This document shows, one piece after another, positions 1 through 7,859 of a stretch of DNA of 64,000 bases. The translations under genes and the position numbers were made by a program. The number at the start of each line of letters is the position of its first letter. The stretch's first letter is position 1. The stretch lies in NCBI RefSeq assembly GCF_011045835.1, contig NZ_CP047350.1:62001-126000 (forward strand), written 5' to 3'. The notes beneath the pieces are model-generated. The model was not told where the DNA came from. It did not search any database and saw only the letters and a program-made list of their open reading frames with translations. This stretch comes from Proteus terrae subsp. cibarius (GTDB taxonomy: Bacteria; Pseudomonadota; Gammaproteobacteria; Enterobacterales; Enterobacteriaceae).

Positions 1-149
1 GCTTGTAAGGTGCCAAGGCCCCCATTTAAGAGTAAAACGATCGCAATCACACCTGTAATTGAACCCCAGAATATGCGCTGCCACAATGGCGTGACTTCTA
101 CATCTTTCTTACTTGAGAGCATATCCATCACAAGCGCACCTGAGTCCGC
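1..149 (-). pseudogene. Fragment of a BCCT-family transporter gene
   Basis: Read on the minus strand this stretch encodes the residues ADSGALVMDMLSS followed by PLWQRIFWGSITG and a hydrophobic helix. This is the C-terminal core of betaine/choline/carnitine (BCCT) transporters, whose conserved segment has the form SADSGALV. Both ends are missing: the window begins inside the gene, and at about 149 the sequence switches to an unrelated GrpB-like reading frame. It is a passenger fragment joined during resistance island assembly and is not expected to be functional. The AT-rich composition suggests a donor such as Acinetobacter, but that is inference. Confidence 0.6.
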
Positions 150-402
150 TTATGATCATGTTGGATCAACAGCAGTTGAAGGCTTAGCCGCTAAACCAAT
201 CATTGATATTGATTTGATTGTAGAAAATCCTGAAGATGAAGCATCTTATCTTCTAGCTTTGGAAGCATTGGGTTATGAGCTGACGATTCGTGAACCATCG
301 TGGTATCAGCATCGTATGCTGAAATTGCACCATCCTATGGTGAATTTGCATGTATTTGGTAAGGATTGTCCTGAATATTATCGCCACTTGCATACGCCGT
401 AA
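150..402 (+). pseudogene. Truncated GrpB-family (UPF0157) gene
   Basis: The frame carries the GrpB signature DHVGSTAVEGLAAKPIIDID and later HRMLKLHHP and NLHVFGKDCPEYYRH. GrpB-family proteins are nucleotidyltransferase-fold proteins of about 170 residues. Only about 84 residues remain. The N-terminus is replaced by antisense BCCT transporter sequence and the C-terminus stops at 402 shortly after the CPEYYRH segment. The frame is open through the upstream fragment to position 10, but that part is not GrpB and should not be annotated as such. Like its neighbour it is debris from an AT-rich donor next to the ISCR element. Confidence 0.6.
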
Positions 403-445
403 AATGGCGCATTTATCCGCTCAAAATAAATTTTTTTACAAGAAA

Positions 446-546
446 TTTCTGAGCATGGTATTTTTGATGGTATTGTGAATATGCTTCTTTGTAACTGTTT
501 GAAAATAAATAGAAATATGCACTCATTTACAATCGAGTGGGAGTGA
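446..546 (+). repeat. Integrative-element end, copy 1 (guaA 3'-end type att)
   Basis: This 100-bp segment has the same length and the same terminal blocks as the segment at 8046-8145, offset by exactly 7,600 bp. The shared left block is TTTCTGAGCATGGTATTTTT followed by ATGGTATT. The shared right block is TTTACAAT, one variable base, then GAGTGGGA. The middle differs. The right block reads FTIEWE-stop, the conserved C-terminus of GMP synthetase GuaA, which is the target of the GIsul2 family of islands as I recall it. It is probably an element end carrying an att core, and it abuts the ISCR element. Confidence 0.55.
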
Positions 547-657
547 CTGGCACTCACAGGCAATGTCTGGCACTGGCTGGCATCACAGCTGAGACTTCAA
601 TATCTCGCAGCTGAGCGATAAACTGTATAAAAACACAGTATCGCAAGGATGCGGATC

Positions 658-2157
658 ATGCCCCAAGTGGCGGCCAGGATGGCCAGCCGGGACGAGAACA
701 CTGGTCGTTACCAGCGTCACCGGCCCGAGCAAACCCTGCTCTATCGGATCGTCGAAGAATACTACCCGACGTTCGCTGCCCATTTGGCGGCGCAGGGCAG
801 GGAACTGCCCGGTTATGTGCAACGCGAGTTTGACGCCTACCTCAAATGCGGCCGTCTCGAACACGGCTTTCTGCGGGTGCGTTGTGAGTCGTGTCACGCT
901 GAGCACCTGGTTGCGTTCAGCTGCAAACGTCGGGGCTTCTGTCCTAGTTGTGGCGCACGGCGTATGGCCGAAAGCGCCGCGCTACTGGTCGATGAGGTTC
1001 TGCCCGTACAGCCCATGCGCCAATGGGTACTCAGCTTTCCCTTTCAATTGCGCTTTCTGTTCGCCAGCCGGCCGGAGGTCATGGGCCGGGTGTTGGGCAT
1101 CGTTTACCGCGTCATCGCCACGCATCTGGTCAAGAAAGCGGGCTATACCCACCAAGCGGCCAAGACCGGTGCCGTCACCCTGATCCAGCGCTTCGGCAGT
1201 GCACTGAACCTCAACATTCACTTTCACATGCTGTTCCTCGATGGCGTGTACGTTGAGCGTCCCAATGGAACAGCCCGGTTCCTCTGGGTCAGGGCGCCGA
1301 CCAGCGCCGAACTCACCCAACTGGCGCACACCATCGCCCATCGGGTCGGCCGCTATTTGGAGCGGCAAGGCCTACTGGAGCGGGATGCTGAAAACAGTTA
1401 CCTGGCCTTGGATGCGGTGGATGAAGATGCGATGACTCCACTGCTGGGGCATTCCATCACGTATCGCATCGCCGTGGGGCCACAGGCAGGGCGCAAGGTG
1501 TTCACCCTGCAGACACTGCCCGCCTGCGACCCGGAAGATCAGTTTGGTGACATGCCCGGTAAGGTTGCCGGTTTCTCGCTACATGCCGGCGTAGCGGCCA
1601 AGGCCCATGAGCGCAGCAAACTCGAACGGCTGTGCCACTACATCAGCCGCCCGGCGGTATCCGAGAAGCGGCTGTCGTTAACACGAGGCGGCAACGTGCG
1701 CTACCAGCTCAAGACGCCGTACCGGGACGGCACCACGCACGTCATTTTCGAACCATTGGATTTCATTGCAAGGCTGGCCGCCCTGGTACCGAAGCCCAGA
1801 GTCAACCTAACCCGCTTCCACGGGGTGTTCGCACCCAACAGTCGGCACCGGGCGTTGGTCACGCCGGCAAAACGGGGCAGGGGCAACAAGGTCAGGGTGG
1901 CTGATGAACCGGCAACACCAGCACAACGGCGAGCGTCGATGACATGGGCGCAACGGCTCAAGCGTGTTTTCAATATCGACATCGAGACCTGCAGCGGCTG
2001 CGGCGGCGCCATGAAAGTCATCGCCTGCATTGAAGACCCTATAGTGATCAAGCAGATCCTTGATCACCTGAAGCACAAAGCCGAAACCAGCGGGACCAGG
2101 GCGTTACCCGAAAGCCGGGCGCCACCGGCTGAGCTGCTCCTGGGTCTGTTTGACTGA
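658..2157 (+). CDS. ISCR2-type rolling-circle transposase
   Basis: The 499-residue IS91-family transposase begins with a cysteine-rich zinc-binding region (CESCHAEH, then CKRRGFCPSCGARRM). It has the HUH-type motif LNIHFHMLFLDGVY in the middle and the LCHYISRPA segment carrying the putative catalytic tyrosine. It would nick the oriIS end and drive rolling-circle transposition. An in-frame ATG at 649 exists, but the second ISCR copy has GACGCG at that position, so the conserved ATG at 658, preceded by AAGGA, is preferred. The C-terminal half has another Cys motif (CSGCGG). The frame is intact and could supply transposase for the truncated copy at 4.7 kb. Confidence 0.88.
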   Translation: MPQVAARMASRDENTGRYQRHRPEQTLLYRIVEEYYPTFAAHLAAQGRELPGYVQREFDAYLKCGRLEHGFLRVRCESCHAEHLVAFSCKRRGFCPSCGARRMAESAALLVDEVLPVQPMRQWVLSFPFQLRFLFASRPEVMGRVLGIVYRVIATHLVKKAGYTHQAAKTGAVTLIQRFGSALNLNIHFHMLFLDGVYVERPNGTARFLWVRAPTSAELTQLAHTIAHRVGRYLERQGLLERDAENSYLALDAVDEDAMTPLLGHSITYRIAVGPQAGRKVFTLQTLPACDPEDQFGDMPGKVAGFSLHAGVAAKAHERSKLERLCHYISRPAVSEKRLSLTRGGNVRYQLKTPYRDGTTHVIFEPLDFIARLAALVPKPRVNLTRFHGVFAPNSRHRALVTPAKRGRGNKVRVADEPATPAQRRASMTWAQRLKRVFNIDIETCSGCGGAMKVIACIEDPIVIKQILDHLKHKAETSGTRALPESRAPPAELLLGLFD

Positions 2158-2341
2158 CGAGCCTGAAGGCCAACGATACCAATCAAAATGCTGCGTTCAC
2201 AGCGCCGCGGCAGGGATCCGCCGTGCTGGTTGTCGGAAAAGGAGCCGCTAGTGGGAAAGAGGAGGGTAAATTTTCAGCGTTGCTGGCTCCCCGTCAGCCG
2301 GATTGGGTTGCATCGCAGGGGTGTCGAAAGAGTCAACTGCG

Positions 2342-2358
2342 GTCCAAAGCTGTTGGAC
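2342..2358 (+). other. Hairpin in the oriIS-proximal end of ISCR2
   Basis: GTCCAA and TTGGAC form a perfect 6-bp stem around AGCTG, about 180 bp after the transposase stop and just before virD2-like sequence starts. IS91/ISCR oriIS ends carry such hairpins next to the cleavage point, so this probably marks the replication origin end. The exact nick site is not determined. Confidence 0.45.
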
Positions 2359-2369
2359 TTGGGTGAAAA

Positions 2370-2931
2370 GGGCGTTTATTCTTCCTATACGTGCCGCGTT
2401 CCAGGCGGCGACTATGAGGGCTATGTCGATGCCCATGTGCGCCGGCTGGAGGCGCTACGCCGGGCCGGTATCGTCGAGCGGATCGACGCCGACCAATGGC
2501 GCATCCCCGATGATCTGGTCAGCCGTGCCGCCGCCCATGACGCCGGCCGAGACAGTCAGGCCAGCGTTCGCGTCCTTTCCCCGGTCGATCTGAACAAACA
2601 GATCGGATCGGACGGCGCGACCTGGCTGGACCGGCGCAACCTTCTCGCCATCCTGCGGGAGCGCGAGGTAGCCGGCGTCGGATCGGATATGGCTTTGAGT
2701 AAGGGCCTGCCGTTCCGCGCCGCCACGGACGGCGAGAGCGTCAGCGGCAAGTTTACCGGAACCGTGCATCTATCGAGCGGCAAGTTCGCCGTGGTCGAGA
2801 AATCCCATGAGTTCACCCTTGTCCCGTGGCGGCCGATCATCGACCGCCAACTCGGCCGCGAGGTTATGGGCATCGTGCAGGGCGGGTCGGTGTCGTGGCA
2901 GTTAGGGCGGCAGAGGGGGCTGGAACGCTGA
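2370..2931 (+). pseudogene. C-terminal remnant of a VirD2-like relaxase (DUF3363)
   Basis: About 187 residues resemble the C-terminal DUF3363 part of VirD2-type relaxases (GVYSSYTCRVPGGDYEGYV, then VSRAAAHDAGRDSQ and TLVPWRPIIDRQLGREVMGI). The N-terminal relaxase domain with its catalytic tyrosine is absent, removed at the ISCR2 junction near 2370. The open frame extends upstream to 2188 through ISCR end sequence by chance. A virD2 remnant between ISCR2 and floR is the arrangement commonly seen with floR, so this passenger moved with the resistance gene. It is not expected to be functional. Confidence 0.7.
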
Positions 2932-3002
2932 GTGCGCCCATGCCGCATTGCGAAGCAAAAGATAATCTGATAAAATGTAGCAATTCATATTCGTAAGCGT
3001 GG

Positions 3003-3100
3003 AGTAATCAGATGGGAAATTCCAAGTCAGCAGACAAGTAAGCCGCAACAACCAGTATTGTTGTTGCGGCGCTCTGTAAGGCTAGTCTCATCTGATTGCT
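3003..3100 (+). promoter_or_regulatory. floR translational attenuator (nested stem-loops)
   Basis: Two nested inverted repeats frame the leader peptide. The inner arms, GCCGCAACAAC at 3042-3052 and GTTGTTGCGGC at 3060-3070, pair perfectly over 11 bp with a 7-base loop. The outer arms, at 3003-3014 (ending in the leader ATG) and 3089-3100, pair over 12 positions with one wobble. A ribosome translating or stalled on the leader would disrupt the outer stem. The floR start lies 54 bases downstream with only a weak GAGGG ribosome binding site, consistent with structure-dependent translation. Confidence 0.6.
3012..3041 (+). CDS. floR leader peptide (9 residues)
   Basis: An ATG at 3012 preceded by GGAG at 3001-3004 opens a nine-codon frame encoding MGNSKSADK, closed by TAA at 3041. 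It closely resembles the attenuator leader peptide of cmlA (MSTSKNADK as I remember it), where a drug-stalled ribosome on the leader remodels the mRNA and releases translation of the downstream efflux gene. The stop codon is followed at once by a perfect 11-bp hairpin. The role here is inferred by analogy. Confidence 0.7.
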   Translation: MGNSKSADK

Positions 3101-3153
3101 GACGAGCAGACGTCGCCCGGTATTCCTTAATCTTAATCGAGGGTTGATTCGTC

Positions 3154-4368
3154 ATGACCACCACACGCCCCGCGTGGGCCTATACGCTGCCGGCAGCACT
3201 GCTGCTGATGGCTCCTTTCGACATCCTCGCTTCACTGGCGATGGATATTTATCTCCCTGTCGTTCCAGCGATGCCCGGCATCCTGAACACGACGCCCGCT
3301 ATGATCCAACTCACGTTGAGCCTCTATATGGTGATGCTCGGCGTGGGCCAGGTGATTTTTGGTCCGCTCTCAGACAGAATCGGGCGACGGCCAATTCTAC
3401 TTGCGGGCGCAACGGCTTTCGTCATTGCGTCTCTGGGAGCAGCTTGGTCTTCAACTGCACCGGCCTTTGTCGCTTTCCGTCTACTTCAAGCAGTGGGCGC
3501 GTCGGCCATGCTGGTGGCGACGTTCGCGACGGTTCGCGACGTTTATGCCAACCGTCCTGAGGGTGTCGTCATCTACGGCCTTTTCAGTTCGATGCTGGCG
3601 TTCGTGCCTGCGCTCGGCCCTATCGCCGGAGTATTGATCGGCGAGTTCTTGGGATGGCAGGCGATATTCATTACTTTGGCTATACTGGCGATGCTCGCAC
3701 TCCTAAATGCGGGTTTCAGGTGGCACGAAACCCGCCCTCTGGATCAAGTCAAGACGCGCCGATCTGTCTTGCCGATCTTCGCGAGTCCGGCTTTTTGGGT
3801 TTACACTGTCGGCTTTAGCGCCGGTATGGGCACCTACTTCGTCTTCTTCTCGACGGCTCCCCGTGTGCTCATAGGCCAAGCGGAATATTCCGAGATCGGA
3901 TTCAGCTTTGCCTTCGCCACTGTCGCGCTTGTAATGATCGTGACAACCCGTTTCGCGAAGTCCTTTGTCGCCAGATGGGGCATCGCAGGATGCGTGGCGC
4001 GTGGGATGGCGTTGCTTGTTTGCGGAGCGGTCCTGTTGGGGATCGGCGAACTTTACGGCTCGCCGTCATTCCTCACCTTCATCCTACCGATGTGGGTTGT
4101 CGCGGTCGGTATTGTCTTCACGGTGTCCGTTACCGCGAACGGCGCTTTGGCAGAGTTCGACGACATCGCGGGATCAGCGGTCGCGTTCTACTTCTGCGTT
4201 CAAAGCCTGATAGTCAGCATTGTCGGGACATTGGCGGTGGCACTTTTAAACGGTGACACAGCGTGGCCCGTGATCTGTTACGCCACGGCGATGGCGGTAC
4301 TGGTTTCGTTGGGGCTGGTGCTCCTTCGGCTCCGTGGGGCTGCCACCGAGAAGTCGCCAGTCGTCTAA
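3154..4368 (+). CDS. floR: Florfenicol/chloramphenicol efflux protein FloR
   Basis: The 404-residue product is a major facilitator superfamily drug:proton antiporter of the inner membrane that exports chloramphenicol and florfenicol. It has about 12 hydrophobic segments, the MFS motif A GPLSDRIGRRPILLAG between helices 2 and 3, and the N-terminal segment MDIYLPVVPAMP typical of CmlA/FloR/Bcr transporters. The length matches FloR. It is preceded by a CmlA-like leader peptide and hairpins that suggest drug-induced expression, and followed 27 bp later by a truncated lysR. The virD2-floR-lysR-ISCR order is the usual mobile floR context. Confidence 0.96.
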   Translation: MTTTRPAWAYTLPAALLLMAPFDILASLAMDIYLPVVPAMPGILNTTPAMIQLTLSLYMVMLGVGQVIFGPLSDRIGRRPILLAGATAFVIASLGAAWSSTAPAFVAFRLLQAVGASAMLVATFATVRDVYANRPEGVVIYGLFSSMLAFVPALGPIAGVLIGEFLGWQAIFITLAILAMLALLNAGFRWHETRPLDQVKTRRSVLPIFASPAFWVYTVGFSAGMGTYFVFFSTAPRVLIGQAEYSEIGFSFAFATVALVMIVTTRFAKSFVARWGIAGCVARGMALLVCGAVLLGIGELYGSPSFLTFILPMWVVAVGIVFTVSVTANGALAEFDDIAGSAVAFYFCVQSLIVSIVGTLAVALLNGDTAWPVICYATAMAVLVSLGLVLLRLRGAATEKSPVV

Positions 4369-4395
4369 CCGACGACTGGTAGCAGGCCCGCTCCG

Positions 4396-4701
4396 ATGCG
4401 GCGCACTAACCATCGAAACCTCGTGAATGTCGGTATCCTGTCTGGCAGGATACCGCTCATTTCCCTTGTTCAGTTCATCGCCGTCGCCGAGCATCTGAAT
4501 TTTCGGCATGCGGCCAAGGCACTTGGTATCAGCCAGTCGAGCGTCAGCGCGCGTGTGAAAGCGCTGGAGGATAACCTTGGTGTCCTGCTATTTGAGCGCC
4601 ATGCGCGGGGCGTTCGGCTAACAGACGCAGGCAGGCACTTCATGGAGCGTGTCACGGCGGGTGTCGATCAACTCGATCACGCAGTGAAGACCGCGGAGTG
4701 A
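4396..4701 (+). pseudogene. LysR-family regulator, N-terminal fragment
   Basis: The 101 codons encode the winged HTH of a LysR-type regulator (LVQFIAVAEHLNFRHAAKAL, SQSSVSARVKALEDNLGVLLFERH, RLTDAGRHF), but the roughly 200-residue effector-binding domain is missing. The frame ends in GGAGTGA exactly where the second ISCR element begins, so it was cut by that element. It usually accompanies floR. Whether the isolated DNA-binding domain regulates anything is unknown. Confidence 0.85.
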
Positions 4702-5217
4702 CGGGCACTGGCTGGCAATGTCTAGCAACGGCAGGCATTTCGGCTGAGGGTAAAAGAACTTTCCGCTAAGCGATAGACTGTATGTAAACACAGTATTGCA
4801 AGGACGCGGAACATGCCTCATGTGGCGGCCAGGACGGCCAGCCGGGATCGGGATACTGGTCGTTACCAGAGCCACCGACCCGAGCAAACCCTTCTCTATC
4901 AGATCGTTGACGAGTATTACCCGGCATTCGCTGCGCTTATGGCAGAGCAGGGAAAGGAATTGCCGGGCTATGTGCAACGGGAATTTGAAGAATTTCTCCA
5001 ATGCGGGCGGCTGGAGCATGGCTTTCTACGGGTTCGCTGCGAGTCTTGCCACGCCGAGCACCTGGTCGCTTTCAGCTGTAAGCGTCGCGGTTTCTGCCCG
5101 AGCTGTGGGGCGCGGCGGATGGCCGAAAGTGCCGCCTTGCTGGTTGATGAAGTACTGCCTGAACAACCCATGCGTCAGTGGGTGTTGAGCTTCCCGTTTC
5201 AGCTGCGTTTCCTGTTT
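4697..5217 (+). mobile_element. Truncated second ISCR element (ISCR2-related)
   Basis: Similarity to the first ISCR copy begins at GGAGTGAC and continues through the upstream region and the first 135 codons of the transposase. It then ends where a Tn5393 terminal repeat starts at 5218. Protein identity to copy 1 is high, but there are clear substitutions throughout (for example DRDTGRYQSH against DENTGRYQRH), so this is a related element and not a duplicate of copy 1. The oriIS end is missing, so it cannot move on its own in the usual way. Confidence 0.75.
4813..5217 (+). pseudogene. Truncated ISCR transposase
   Basis: Only the N-terminal zinc-finger part remains (CESCHAEH, CKRRGFCPSCGARRM, ending at QPMRQWVLSFPFQLRFLF). 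The HUH motif and catalytic tyrosine are lost. The frame runs on to 5352 through Tn5393 end sequence, producing a meaningless tail. The start is the ATG at 4813, preceded by AAGGA. Confidence 0.85.
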
Positions 5218-5298
5218 GGGGTCGTTTGCGGGAAGGGGCGGAATCCTACGCTAAGGCTTTGGCCAGCGATATTCTCCGGTGAGATTGATGTGTTCCCA
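5218..5298 (+). mobile_element. Terminal inverted repeat of Tn5393
   Basis: The sequence starting GGGGTCGTTTGCGGGAAGGG and ending in GTGTTCCC is, as I recognise it, the roughly 81-bp inverted repeat of the Tn3-family transposon Tn5393, which carries strA-strB at this end. The transposase and resolvase genes and the opposite end are absent, so the strAB segment is an immobile remnant. Its outer end abuts the truncated ISCR. Confidence 0.75.
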
Positions 5299-5323
5299 GG
5301 GGATAGGAGAAGTCGCTTGATAT

Positions 5324-6160
5324 CTAGTATGACGTCTGTCGCACCTGCTTGATCGCGGCCGCGATAGCTAGATCGCGTTGCTCCTCTTCTCCATCCGCGT
5401 TCCAAGCTGCGGAAAGGCACCCATAAGCGTACGCCTGGTCGAGCAGGCGACGCGGATCGACGTCCAGCGCACGAGAGAATGCGTCCGCCATCTGTGCAAT
5501 GCGTCTAGGATCGAGACAAAGGTCGTCTCTGTCAGCCGGATCGTAGAACATATTGGCGGCGCCAAAGCCCACTTCACCGACCAGACCGACGGGATCTATC
5601 ACCAGCCAGCCGCGACTGGAGAACATGATGTTTTCATGATGCAGATCGCCATGTAGCCCACGCAGTTCCGAGGCATTGCTCATCATTTGATCGGCTATAA
5701 TCGCCGCGTGGACGTAGTCAGTTTGACAACCTGCGTTTTGATCATCGCGCGCCCGCTGAAACAAAGCTGCAAAGCGATCCCGGATCGGGAGAAGGGCAGA
5801 AGGCAGGGGTTCCTCAGATGCGGCATACAGCTTCGCCATTAGTTCCGCTGCAATTTCGGTCGCCTGGTAGTCGCCGTGCTCGGCAACGATGTGAGAGAGC
5901 ATTCGCTCCCCGGCATATTCGAGCAACATCAGATTGTTCTCACGACCGAGCAACCGGACTGCTCCCCTCCCATTGCGCCATACCAGATAGTCGGCCCCGC
6001 GCAGTTCATCAGCAATGTCTTCTATAGGTTTCAATCCCTTGACGATTGCAGGAGTCCCGTCTGGCAATGAAACTTTCCAAACGAGGCTGGAAAAGGTGTC
6101 CGCAATGAGAACAGGTTGCGAAACGTGCCAATGAGCAGGAAAAACAGGCGGCATGAACAT
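5324..6160 (-). CDS. strB: Streptomycin 6-phosphotransferase APH(6)-Id (StrB)
   Basis: The 278-residue product phosphorylates the 6-hydroxyl of streptomycin in the cytoplasm. It shows the aminoglycoside phosphotransferase motifs GLHGDLHHENIMF (catalytic Asp) and GWLVIDPVGLVGEV (metal-binding Asp). The start is the ATG at 6160, whose bases overlap the strA stop as ATGA, indicating translational coupling. A longer in-frame start 9 bases upstream lies inside strA and is unlikely. The length and sequence match StrB. It is transcribed from the sul2/strA direction and ends next to the Tn5393 repeat. Confidence 0.97.
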   Translation of the reverse strand: MFMPPVFPAHWHVSQPVLIADTFSSLVWKVSLPDGTPAIVKGLKPIEDIADELRGADYLVWRNGRGAVRLLGRENNLMLLEYAGERMLSHIVAEHGDYQATEIAAELMAKLYAASEEPLPSALLPIRDRFAALFQRARDDQNAGCQTDYVHAAIIADQMMSNASELRGLHGDLHHENIMFSSRGWLVIDPVGLVGEVGFGAANMFYDPADRDDLCLDPRRIAQMADAFSRALDVDPRRLLDQAYAYGCLSAAWNADGEEEQRDLAIAAAIKQVRQTSY

Positions 6161-6963
6161 CAACCCCAAGTCAGAGGGTCCAATCGCAGATAGAAGGCAA
6201 GGCGTTCGCGGTCGGGGGCTTCGATCCCCAATACATTGAATAGGACAGCGAAGGCGCGCTCTGCTTCATCTGGCGCTGCCCAGTTCTCTTCGGCGTTAGC
6301 AATCATGAGTGCCAAATCGGCATAGCGATCTGCTGTTCCGAGCCGCCCAAGGTCGATCAGACCCGTGCATTGAAGAGTTTTAGGGTCCACCATGAAGTTC
6401 GGCATGCAGGGATCACCATGGCAAACAACCATATCGGTGCGCTCTTGGTCGAGCCGCACCGGTAGCTCTCGTTCGACACGAGCCAAAAGATCGAGCTGCG
6501 GCGTACTCTTGTCCTCGTCCGGTAAGAAGTCGGGATTGACGGCATTGCGGGACACCACATCAACGGCGCGTCCGAACATTCGCGACAGCCTGCGCTCAAA
6601 CGGACATTGATCAACCGATAGGCTGTGAACAGCGCCAAGTTGCTGCCCCATTGACGGCCACGCTTTGAGCAAATCCGCTCCAGACAGATCAGCCGCCGGT
6701 ACTCCCGGAATTGCCGTTATCACCAAGCATGCACCCTCCTGTTCCTCCTGCCAGTTGATGACCTCGGGGCAAGCCACACCTCGACCTTTGAGCCAAATGA
6801 GGCGGTCACGCTCTCCAGCGAGCTCACCGCGGCGGGAAGCAGGTGCGATTTTCGCGAAGGCATGCCCGTCACCACGTCGAAAAACAAAATCACCAGATTC
6901 TCCGCCTCTGACAGGCAACCAGTCAGAATGCGATTCACCAAAAAAAATATTAGTTCGATTCAA
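6160..6963 (-). CDS. strA: Streptomycin 3''-phosphotransferase APH(3'')-Ib (StrA)
   Basis: The 267-residue enzyme inactivates streptomycin by phosphorylating the 3'' hydroxyl. The motifs VVCHGDPCMPNFMVD (catalytic HGD) and GLIDLGRLGTADRYADLAL are visible, and the length is that of StrA. It lies 60 bp downstream of sul2 on the same strand, the familiar sul2-strA-strB arrangement also seen on RSF1010-type plasmids, so the three genes are probably cotranscribed. Its stop overlaps the strB start. Confidence 0.97.
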   Translation of the reverse strand: MNRTNIFFGESHSDWLPVRGGESGDFVFRRGDGHAFAKIAPASRRGELAGERDRLIWLKGRGVACPEVINWQEEQEGACLVITAIPGVPAADLSGADLLKAWPSMGQQLGAVHSLSVDQCPFERRLSRMFGRAVDVVSRNAVNPDFLPDEDKSTPQLDLLARVERELPVRLDQERTDMVVCHGDPCMPNFMVDPKTLQCTGLIDLGRLGTADRYADLALMIANAEENWAAPDEAERAFAVLFNVLGIEAPDRERLAFYLRLDPLTWG

Positions 6964-7023
6964 TGGAGGTTCCTTCAGTTTTCTGATGAAGCGCGAATAT
7001 AGAGAAATATCCCGAATGTGCAG

Positions 7024-7839
7024 TTAACGAATTCTTGCGGTTTCTTTCAGCGCCGCCAATACCGCCAGCCCGTCGCGCAAGGGGCGCGGCTCGTGTGTGC
7101 GGATGAAGTCAGCTCCACCTGCGGCGGCGGCAAGCTCTGCAGCGAGTGTCGCGGCCCCGACATCCCCCGGACCACGGCCTGTGAGCGCGCGCAGAAAGGA
7201 TTTGCGCGAAACAGACAGAAGCACCGGCAAATCGAAGCGCAGCCGCAATTCATCGAACCGCGCCAGCACCGAGAGCGAGGTTTCGGGAGCAGCCCCCAGA
7301 AAAAACCCCATGCCGGGATCAAGGACAAGGCGGTTGCGTTTGATACCGGCACCCGTCAGCGCCGCGATGCGCGCGTCAAAGAACGCCGCAATGTGATCCA
7401 TGATGTCGCCAGCGGGTGCCTCGCGCCGATCTGCCTGCCCGTCTTGCACCGAATGCATAACGACGAGTTTGGCAGATGATTTCGCCAATTGCGGATAGAA
7501 CGCAGCGTCTGGAAAACCGCGAATATCATTGAGATAGGCCACACCACGCGACAAGGCATAGGCTTGCGTCGCGGGTTGATAACTGTCGAGCGAGACGGGA
7601 ATGCCATCTGCCTTGAGCGCGTCCAGCACCGGCGCGATACGCGCGATTTCTGTGTCGGACGAAACAGGCGCGGCGTCGGGATTGCTGGATGCCGGACCGA
7701 GGTCGATCACATCTGCCCCCTCGGCCATCAGCTTACGCGCCTGCGCAATGGCTGCGTCTGGCGCCAGATACCGGCCTCCATCGGAGAAACTGTCCGAGGT
7801 TATGTTGACGATGCCGAAAATGATGAGCGATTTATTCAT
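7024..7839 (-). CDS. sul2: Sulfonamide-resistant dihydropteroate synthase Sul2
   Basis: The 271-residue product replaces the drug-sensitive chromosomal dihydropteroate synthase in folate synthesis. Family motifs include GIVNITSDSFSDGG, DLGPASSNPD, YLNDIRGF, DPGMGFFLG and the Sul-type SVSRKSFLRALTGRGP. The start ATG at 7839 follows a TAATAATAAT tract. No glmM fragment is seen upstream. Instead the gene is followed on that side by an island-end sequence. It is the promoter-proximal gene of the sul2-strA-strB unit. Confidence 0.97.
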   Translation of the reverse strand: MNKSLIIFGIVNITSDSFSDGGRYLAPDAAIAQARKLMAEGADVIDLGPASSNPDAAPVSSDTEIARIAPVLDALKADGIPVSLDSYQPATQAYALSRGVAYLNDIRGFPDAAFYPQLAKSSAKLVVMHSVQDGQADRREAPAGDIMDHIAAFFDARIAALTGAGIKRNRLVLDPGMGFFLGAAPETSLSVLARFDELRLRFDLPVLLSVSRKSFLRALTGRGPGDVGAATLAAELAAAAGGADFIRTHEPRPLRDGLAVLAALKETARIR

Positions 7840-7859
7840 GGGGGCTTCTATAATAATAA

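Larger units (their letters stand above)
543..2380 (+). mobile_element. ISCR2-like (CR2) rolling-circle element, apparently complete
   Basis: This is an IS91-related common region element. The left (terIS) side is inferred from alignment with the second ISCR copy, which starts to match at GGAGTGAC (position 541 here, 4697 there). The transposase gene follows at 658-2157. The right (oriIS) side contains a perfect 6-bp hairpin at 2342-2358 just before virD2 sequence begins. The implied length of about 1.84 kb agrees with my recollection of ISCR2. Such elements mobilise flanking DNA by one-ended rolling-circle transposition, which explains the adjacent virD2-floR-lysR segment. Both boundaries are approximate. 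Confidence 0.75.

Noticed and set aside
10..402. Single 130-codon plus-strand gene
   Set aside because: The first 45 codons are antisense BCCT transporter sequence. Only the rest is GrpB, so it is a chance fusion.
5199..5420. Small minus-strand frame at the Tn5393 end
   Set aside because: It spans the strB 3' end and the terminal repeat. No independent evidence supports it.
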